This document shows positions 6,318 through 10,080 of a stretch of 10,080 nucleotides of DNA, in pieces. Position numbers and translations under genes: made by a program. The notes under the pieces were generated by a model, which was given only the letters and a program-made list of their open reading frames with translations, was not told the origin of the DNA and did not search any database. The DNA is taken from the NCBI GenBank assembly GCA_934338765.1, contig CAKRHL010000067.1, positions 1 through 10,080 of the forward strand, read 5' to 3'. The stretch's first letter is position 1; each line of letters begins with the position of its first letter. This stretch comes from an uncultured Lachnospiraceae bacterium (GTDB taxonomy: Bacteria; Bacillota; Clostridia; Lachnospirales; Lachnospiraceae).

Positions 6318-6335
6318 GCCCAAAAGATATACACT
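6307..6335 (+). promoter_or_regulatory. Probable promoter of the decarboxylase operon
   Basis: TTGCCA (6307-6312) and TACACT (6330-6335) are 17 bases apart, the same layout as the plsC promoter. A better -10 hexamer, TATACT (6336-6341), lies a few bases on but lacks a matching -35. The leader would be about 45 bases, containing a TTA-repeat tract (about 6355-6366) just before the TATAGGAGG ribosome binding site. Confidence 0.45.
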
Positions 6336-6388
6336 TATACTTGGTGTAAATTTGTTATTATTATTACTACTATATAGGAGGTCAAAAC

Positions 6389-7822
6389 ATGAGTAACTCA
6401 AACACTATGTCAGCAAAAGACCGTATTGCGTCTTTAGTTGACGAGAATAGTTTTGTTGAACTCGGTGCCGGAATTACCAAAAGAAGCACAGATTTCAACA
6501 TGCAGGAGAAATCCGTACCGGCAGATGGTGTCATCACCGGATATGGACTGATCCAGAACAATCCTGTCTATGTATACAGCCAGGACGCATCTGCACTGAA
6601 TGGTACGATCGGAGAGATGCATGCAAAGAAGATCGCACACATCTATGAGCTTGCAATGAAGACAGGAGTACCTGTGATCGGTCTGATCGACTGTGCGGGA
6701 ATGCGTCTTCAGGAGTCCACAGATGCCCTTGCAGGATTCGGTCAGATCTACAAGATGAAAGCAAAGGCTTCCGGAGTGATCCCACAGATCAGTGCCATCT
6801 TTGGTAACTGTGGTGGTGGTGTGGCTGTTATGGCTGCAATGAGCGATTTTACCTTTATGGAGCAGAACAACGGTAAGCTTTTCGTAAACTCTCCAAACAC
6901 ACTGGAGGGCAATTATACCGATAAGCTGGATACTGCATCTGCTGATTTTCAGAAGAGTGCATCTGTTGTAGATATGATCTGCGACGGAGAGGCTGAGATA
7001 TTTGAAAACGTACGTAACCTCGTAAGTATTCTCCCGGAGAACAACAACGAGATCGGTGGTATGGAGGAGTGCATGGACGATCTGAATCGTCTTGTTCCTG
7101 ATTTTGCCGCTGAGATCAAGGATCCTGCTGCCGCACTTGAGGATCTGGGCGACAACAACTTCTTCCTTGAGTTAAAGAAGGATTTCGCCAAAGAAATGGT
7201 AACAGGCTTCATCAGTCTTGACGGCATGACTGTAGGCTGTGTAGCCAACAGAACCGCTGTTTACAGCGAGGACGGCAGTGAACAGGAGAGCTTTGAGGCA
7301 CGCCTGACATCTGACGGATGTGACAAAGCCGCTTCCTTTATCAAGACTTGTGATGCATTTAATATTCCGGTTCTGACCCTGACCAATGTAGAGGGCTTTG
7401 CTACTACAGTAGAAGAGGAAAAGACCATCGCTTCCAAGGCTGCTGCTCTTACCGCTGCATTTGCTGAGGCAGATGTACCTAAGGTAAACCTGATCACCGG
7501 CAATGCTTACGGAAGTGCATACATCACCATGAACTCCAAGCATATCGGTGCAGATATGGTGTTTGCCCTTCCTGATGCAAAGATCGGTATGATGGACGCA
7601 CAGGTTGCTGCCAAGATCATGTATGCAGACGATAAGGATGCAGACATTGCCGCAAAGGCTGCTGAGTTTGCTGCCCAGTCCGGCACAGAGGCTGCTGCAG
7701 CCAGAGGATACATTGATTCTATCATTGCTCCTGAGGCAGCCAGAAAACAGTTAATTTTCGCATTTGAGCTTCTGTTCACAAAAAGTGAGTATCCAATCGG
7801 CAAGAAGCATGGAACCATCTAA
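6389..7822 (+). CDS. Carboxyltransferase (alpha-type) subunit of a biotin-dependent acyl-CoA decarboxylase, divergent
   Basis: This is a crotonase-fold carboxyltransferase of the MmdA/PccB family, which moves a carboxyl group between an acyl-CoA and biotin on a carrier protein. The 477-residue product (family about 510) has two halves. The N-half carries DGVITGYG (46-53), SQDASALNGTIGEMHAKKI (64-82), ASGVIPQISAIFGNCGGG (127-144) and MSDFTFME. The C-half carries NIPVLTLTNVEGF (325-337), GNAYGSAYITMNSKHIGAD (371-389) and the ending GKKHGTI. Several motifs differ from typical members: CAGMRLQES for GGARIQEG, GNCGGG for GPCAGG, VEGFATT for the VPGFLPG/QE region, and GMMDAQVAA for AVMGPEGA. ATG at 6389 follows TATAGGAGG. 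It heads an operon with OadG-like, biotin carrier and beta subunits, so it is probably the substrate-facing part of a Na+-pumping decarboxylase. Methylmalonyl-CoA is the default guess; glutaconyl-CoA, malonyl-CoA or another acyl-CoA remain possible. Confidence 0.85.
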   Translation: MSNSNTMSAKDRIASLVDENSFVELGAGITKRSTDFNMQEKSVPADGVITGYGLIQNNPVYVYSQDASALNGTIGEMHAKKIAHIYELAMKTGVPVIGLIDCAGMRLQESTDALAGFGQIYKMKAKASGVIPQISAIFGNCGGGVAVMAAMSDFTFMEQNNGKLFVNSPNTLEGNYTDKLDTASADFQKSASVVDMICDGEAEIFENVRNLVSILPENNNEIGGMEECMDDLNRLVPDFAAEIKDPAAALEDLGDNNFFLELKKDFAKEMVTGFISLDGMTVGCVANRTAVYSEDGSEQESFEARLTSDGCDKAASFIKTCDAFNIPVLTLTNVEGFATTVEEEKTIASKAAALTAAFAEADVPKVNLITGNAYGSAYITMNSKHIGADMVFALPDAKIGMMDAQVAAKIMYADDKDADIAAKAAEFAAQSGTEAAAARGYIDSIIAPEAARKQLIFAFELLFTKSEYPIGKKHGTI

Positions 7823-7837
7823 GAAGGAGAGGCATTT

Positions 7838-8560
7838 ATGAAAAGAAAATTATTATTATTTTTCTGTGTTTTATCCTGTGTATTGATGGTATCCGGCTGT
7901 TCTTTAGTCCGTGGAAATGAAAACTTTGACAAGAAAACTCTGGAACAGCAGACAGACAGTTTCCTTTCAAACTGGTTTGCTGCAGATTTTGAGGGAACCA
8001 TTTCCACCTATAAGGATCAGATGGATGATACAACCCTTGCACAGTATCAGCTTTATGCAAAGCAGAAAGCACAGTATAAGGGATTAAAGAAAAAATTAAA
8101 AACAGAGTTTACGATCACAACAGATTCCGCTACCGTTACAGAGACAATCCTCTGTGAGAGCGGAGACAAGGTTCTTGCAAGTCTGACCTTCGACAAGGAC
8201 GGTCAGATCCAGACAGACGACAGTGGCAACTATTCATTCAAGTTTGATGAATATAAAACTCTGGGCCAGAAAATGCAGAAAGCTGGTCTGAATACGATCA
8301 TGAGTATGTCTATCGTATTCCTGGTACTGATCTTTATCAGTCTCCTGATCAGCTGCTTTAAGTTCATTGGTCTCGTTGGTAAAGGAAAAGCTGACAAGGC
8401 TCCTGTAGCAGTTACAGCTCCTGTGGCACCGGCTGCTTCCGAACCTGAGAACCTGGTGGATGACCTGGAATTAGTTGCTGTGATCACCGCAGCCATTGCC
8501 GCTGCTTCTGAAACAGAAAGTGCAGACGGACTTGTTGTTCGTTCTATTATCCGTCGATAA
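7838..8560 (+). CDS. OadG-family subunit fused to an N-terminal lipoprotein domain
   Basis: This 240-residue protein joins two parts. Residues 1-21 form a lipoprotein signal (MKRK, hydrophobic run, then VSGC) with C21 as the probable lipidation site. Residues about 22-145 form a polar domain likely outside the cell, whose pattern (FLSNWFAADFEGT, then alternating strands ending FDKDGQI) recalls DUF3887/NTF2-like domains. Residues about 153-178 are a membrane helix. A basic stretch, a Pro/Ala/Val linker (188-202) and the OadG signature ELVAVITAAIAAA (211-223) with the ending VVRSIIRR follow, facing the cytoplasm. OadG/MmdD-type subunits stabilise the sodium-pump decarboxylase and link alpha to beta; many are far shorter. 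AAGGAGAGG precedes the ATG at 7838. It lies 15 bases after the carboxyltransferase and 49 before the biotin carrier gene, in one operon. The OadG end is confident; the role of the outer domain is unknown. Confidence 0.85.
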   Translation: MKRKLLLFFCVLSCVLMVSGCSLVRGNENFDKKTLEQQTDSFLSNWFAADFEGTISTYKDQMDDTTLAQYQLYAKQKAQYKGLKKKLKTEFTITTDSATVTETILCESGDKVLASLTFDKDGQIQTDDSGNYSFKFDEYKTLGQKMQKAGLNTIMSMSIVFLVLIFISLLISCFKFIGLVGKGKADKAPVAVTAPVAPAASEPENLVDDLELVAVITAAIAAASETESADGLVVRSIIRR

Positions 8561-8609
8561 TAGACACCAAATAAACGATTGAATACAATTTATTAAATGG
8601 AGGATTATC

Positions 8610-8972
8610 ATGAAGAATTATACAATTACAGTAAATGGAACTGTTTATGACGTAACTGTAGAAGAGGGAACAGGCTCTGCAGCTCCTGCTGCAGCAAGCG
8701 CACCAAAGGCTGCTCCTAAGGCAGCTAAGCCTGCAGCACCAAAGGCATCAGGTGCCGGTGCTGTTAAAGTAAACGCACCAATGCCTGGCAAGATCCTTTC
8801 CGTAAAGGCATCTGTCGGACAGGCAGTCAAGAAAGGTGATGTGATCCTGATCCTTGAGGCTATGAAGATGGAGAACGAGGTTGTTGCACCTGAGGACGGT
8901 ACTGTAGCAAGCATTGATGTTGCTGCCGGAGATTCTGTTGAAGCTGGTGCTGTACTTGCAACACTGAACTAA
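8610..8972 (+). CDS. Biotin carboxyl carrier protein subunit of the decarboxylase
   Basis: This 120-residue protein carries the biotin that shuttles the carboxyl group from the cytoplasmic carboxyltransferase to the membrane beta subunit. The N-terminus (MKNYTITVNGTVYDVTVEE) matches the short strand pair that starts MmdC/GcdC-type carriers. Residues about 22-50 are a flexible Ala/Pro/Lys linker. Residues 51-120 form a biotinyl/lipoyl domain with APMPGKI (56-62) and the biotinylation motif EAMKMEN, K86 being the modified lysine. The two flanking methionines favour biotin over lipoate. ATG at 8610 follows GGAGG at good spacing. Its place between the OadG-like and beta genes supports its role. 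Being a separate small protein, it could in principle serve other biotin enzymes, and a biotin ligase elsewhere must modify it. Confidence 0.95.
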   Translation: MKNYTITVNGTVYDVTVEEGTGSAAPAAASAPKAAPKAAKPAAPKASGAGAVKVNAPMPGKILSVKASVGQAVKKGDVILILEAMKMENEVVAPEDGTVASIDVAAGDSVEAGAVLATLN

Positions 8973-8976
8973 TTTT

Positions 8977-8983
8977 AGGAGGG
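8977..8983 (+). promoter_or_regulatory. Ribosome binding site deciding the TTG start of the beta subunit
   Basis: AGGAGGG lies seven bases before TTG at 8991. An in-frame TAG (8976-8978) overlaps its start, so no longer N-terminus is possible, and the first in-frame ATG is 26 codons downstream inside the first membrane segment. The TTG is therefore the start. Confidence 0.8.
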
Positions 8984-8990
8984 AATAACT

Positions 8991-10080
8991 TTGGATTATA
9001 TTATCTCAACGCTTGAGAATCTGGCCGGCCAGACAGCGTTCACCACGCTGACCCCCGGGAACTACCTGATGATCCTGGTAGGCTGTGTCTTTCTCTATTT
9101 AGCGATCAAAAAAGAGTATGAGCCATTGTTGCTGGTTCCGATTGCCTTTGGTATGATCCTGGTAAATATTTATCCGGACATCATGGCCAATCCGGAGGAC
9201 ACCTCCAATGGCGTTGGTGGATTATTACATTATTTCTATATTCTCGATGAGTGGAGTATCCTGCCATCACTGATCTTCCTCGGAGTCGGTGCCATGACAG
9301 ATTTCGGTCCGCTGATCGCGAACCCAATGAGCTTTTTGCTGGGTGCTGCCGCACAGTTCGGTATCTTTTCCGCATATCTTATCGCAATCCTCTGGGGATT
9401 CAATGATAAGGCAGCAGCCGCTATCTCAATCATCGGTGGTGCCGATGGTCCTACCTCTATTTTCCTCTGCGGTAAGTTAAAGCAGACGGAGTACATGGGA
9501 CCGATCGCCGTGGCGGCATATTCATATATGTCACTGGTGCCGATCATCCAGCCACCGATCATGAAGCTCTTTACCACAGAAAAAGAGCGTAAGATCAAAA
9601 TGGAGCAGCTTCGTCCTGTATCCAAGCTGGAGAAGATTCTTTTCCCTATCATCGTAACGATCGTTGTGTGTCTGCTTTTGCCGACAACGGCACCTCTGGT
9701 TGGTATGCTGATGCTTGGTAACCTGTTTAAGGAGTCCGGCGTAGTAAAACAGCTGACAGAGACAGCATCCAATGCATTAATGTACATCGTTGTTATTCTG
9801 CTTGGTACTTCCGTTGGTGCATCAACTTCTGCTGAGGCATTCTTAAGACTCAGTACCTTAAAGATCGTTGGTCTTGGTCTGATTGCTTTCGCAATCGGTA
9901 CCGCTTCCGGTGTATTATTCGGAAAACTGATGTGCTTCGTCACAAAGGGCAAGGTCAATCCTTTGATTGGTTCTGCCGGTGTATCTGCCGTTCCAATGGC
10001 GGCTCGTGTATCCCAGAAGGTTGGAGCAGAAGCAGATCCTACAAACTTCCTGCTGATGCATGCAATGGGACCAAACGTTG
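8991..10080 (+). CDS. Sodium-translocating decarboxylase beta subunit (OadB/MmdB/GcdB family), 3' end outside the window
   Basis: This multi-pass membrane protein decarboxylates carboxybiotin and couples the energy to Na+ export. From the TTG at 8991 the frame stays open to the window end (363 codons), close to the family's usual length of about 375-430. It has many hydrophobic segments (for example about 25-40, 46-62, 115-136, 217-235, 262-275 and 290-312) and the family's conserved loops: [12 protein letters not shown] (148-158), where the aspartate D152 corresponds to a residue essential for Na+ coupling in OadB, and near the end [14 protein letters not shown] with [12 protein letters not shown], the other conserved ion-site region. 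It starts 18 bases after the biotin carrier stop, within one operon. Downstream genes are not visible. Family membership is near certain; the decarboxylase's substrate depends on the alpha subunit. Confidence 0.96.
   Translation, partial: MDYIISTLENLAGQTAFTTLTPGNYLMILVGCVFLYLAIKKEYEPLLLVPIAFGMILVNIYPDIMANPEDTSNGVGGLLHYFYILDEWSILPSLIFLGVGAMTDFGPLIANPMSFLLGAAAQFGIFSAYLIAILWGFNDKAAAAISIIGGADGPTSIFLCGKLKQTEYMGPIAVAAYSYMSLVPIIQPPIMKLFTTEKERKIKMEQLRPVSKLEKILFPIIVTIVVCLLLPTTAPLVGMLMLGNLFKESGVVKQLTETASNALMYIVVILLGTSVGASTSAEAFLRLSTLKIVGLGLIAFAIGTASGVLFGKLMCFVTKGKVNPLIGSAGVSAVPMAARVSQKVGAEADPTNFLLMHAMGPNV

Noticed and set aside
6318..6388. Biotin-repressor (BirA) operator before the decarboxylase operon
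   Set aside because: GTGTAAA at about 6343 recalls one arm, but no matching second arm was found at suitable spacing.
6208..6388. Riboswitch in the leader of the decarboxylase operon
   Set aside because: The leader after the likely promoter is only about 45 bases and AT-rich, too short and unstructured for a known riboswitch.
7172..7543. 123-codon - strand frame inside the carboxyltransferase gene
   Set aside because: It is a shadow of a well-supported + strand gene with no motif or start signal.
9236..9958. 240-codon open frame on the - strand
   Set aside because: It lies wholly inside the beta subunit gene, whose + strand frame has clear family motifs. The antisense product has no recognisable motif.
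1..10080. CRISPR array, tRNA/rRNA genes, insertion sequence or prophage genes
   Set aside because: No regularly spaced repeats, no tRNA-like cloverleaf with T-loop sequence, no transposase or integrase motifs, and no terminal inverted repeats were seen.

Overview
The window looks like chromosomal DNA of a Gram-positive anaerobe of the class Clostridia, most likely a Lachnospiraceae-type gut bacterium. This is inferred from moderate GC content, AGGAGG-type ribosome binding sites, two genes starting with TTG, a PBP5-type carboxypeptidase, a clostridial-style RqcH, and a biotin-dependent sodium-pump decarboxylase operon. No species can be named from the sequence alone. Nothing points to a phage, transposon, CRISPR array or genomic island; this is ordinary chromosome with one less ordinary metabolic operon.

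Left part (1-3394). The 3' end of a cysteine desulfurase gene enters from the left (+ strand, ends 483). Facing it on the - strand is a two-gene unit, rqcH then a HisJ-family histidinol-phosphatase (3241 down to 536), with a probable terminator at 482-505. rqcH diverges from a plsC-like acyltransferase gene (3395-4135, +). The two probable promoters lie back to back, with -35 boxes three bases apart around a short dyad.

Middle (4136-6388). After plsC come two small membrane-protein genes of unknown function, 142 and 45 codons, on the + strand. A compound hairpin separates them. They converge on a - strand D-Ala-D-Ala carboxypeptidase gene (6207 down to 4951). The 181-base gap between its start and the next gene holds two tandem inverted repeats; the second overlaps a probable -35 box.

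Right part (6389-10080). A four-gene + strand operon runs off the window: a divergent crotonase-fold carboxyltransferase (alpha), a lipoprotein/OadG fusion (gamma-like), a biotin carrier protein, and the sodium-translocating decarboxylase beta subunit (partial). In the known relatives (methylmalonyl-CoA, glutaconyl-CoA, malonate and oxaloacetate decarboxylases), the carboxyltransferase moves a carboxyl group from substrate to biotin. The membrane beta subunit then releases CO2 from carboxybiotin and drives Na+ out of the cell. Because the alpha subunit is of the acyl-CoA type, an acyl-CoA substrate is more likely than oxaloacetate. Several normally conserved active-site motifs are changed, so the substrate is open.

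The most interesting items are the extracellular lipoprotein domain fused to the OadG subunit, the altered active site of its partner carboxyltransferase, and the paired inverted repeats in front of this operon. I found no clearly unprecedented system. No gene-free stretch exceeds 300 bases; the largest gaps (6208-6388, 3242-3394, 4136-4264 and 4694-4798) are described below.
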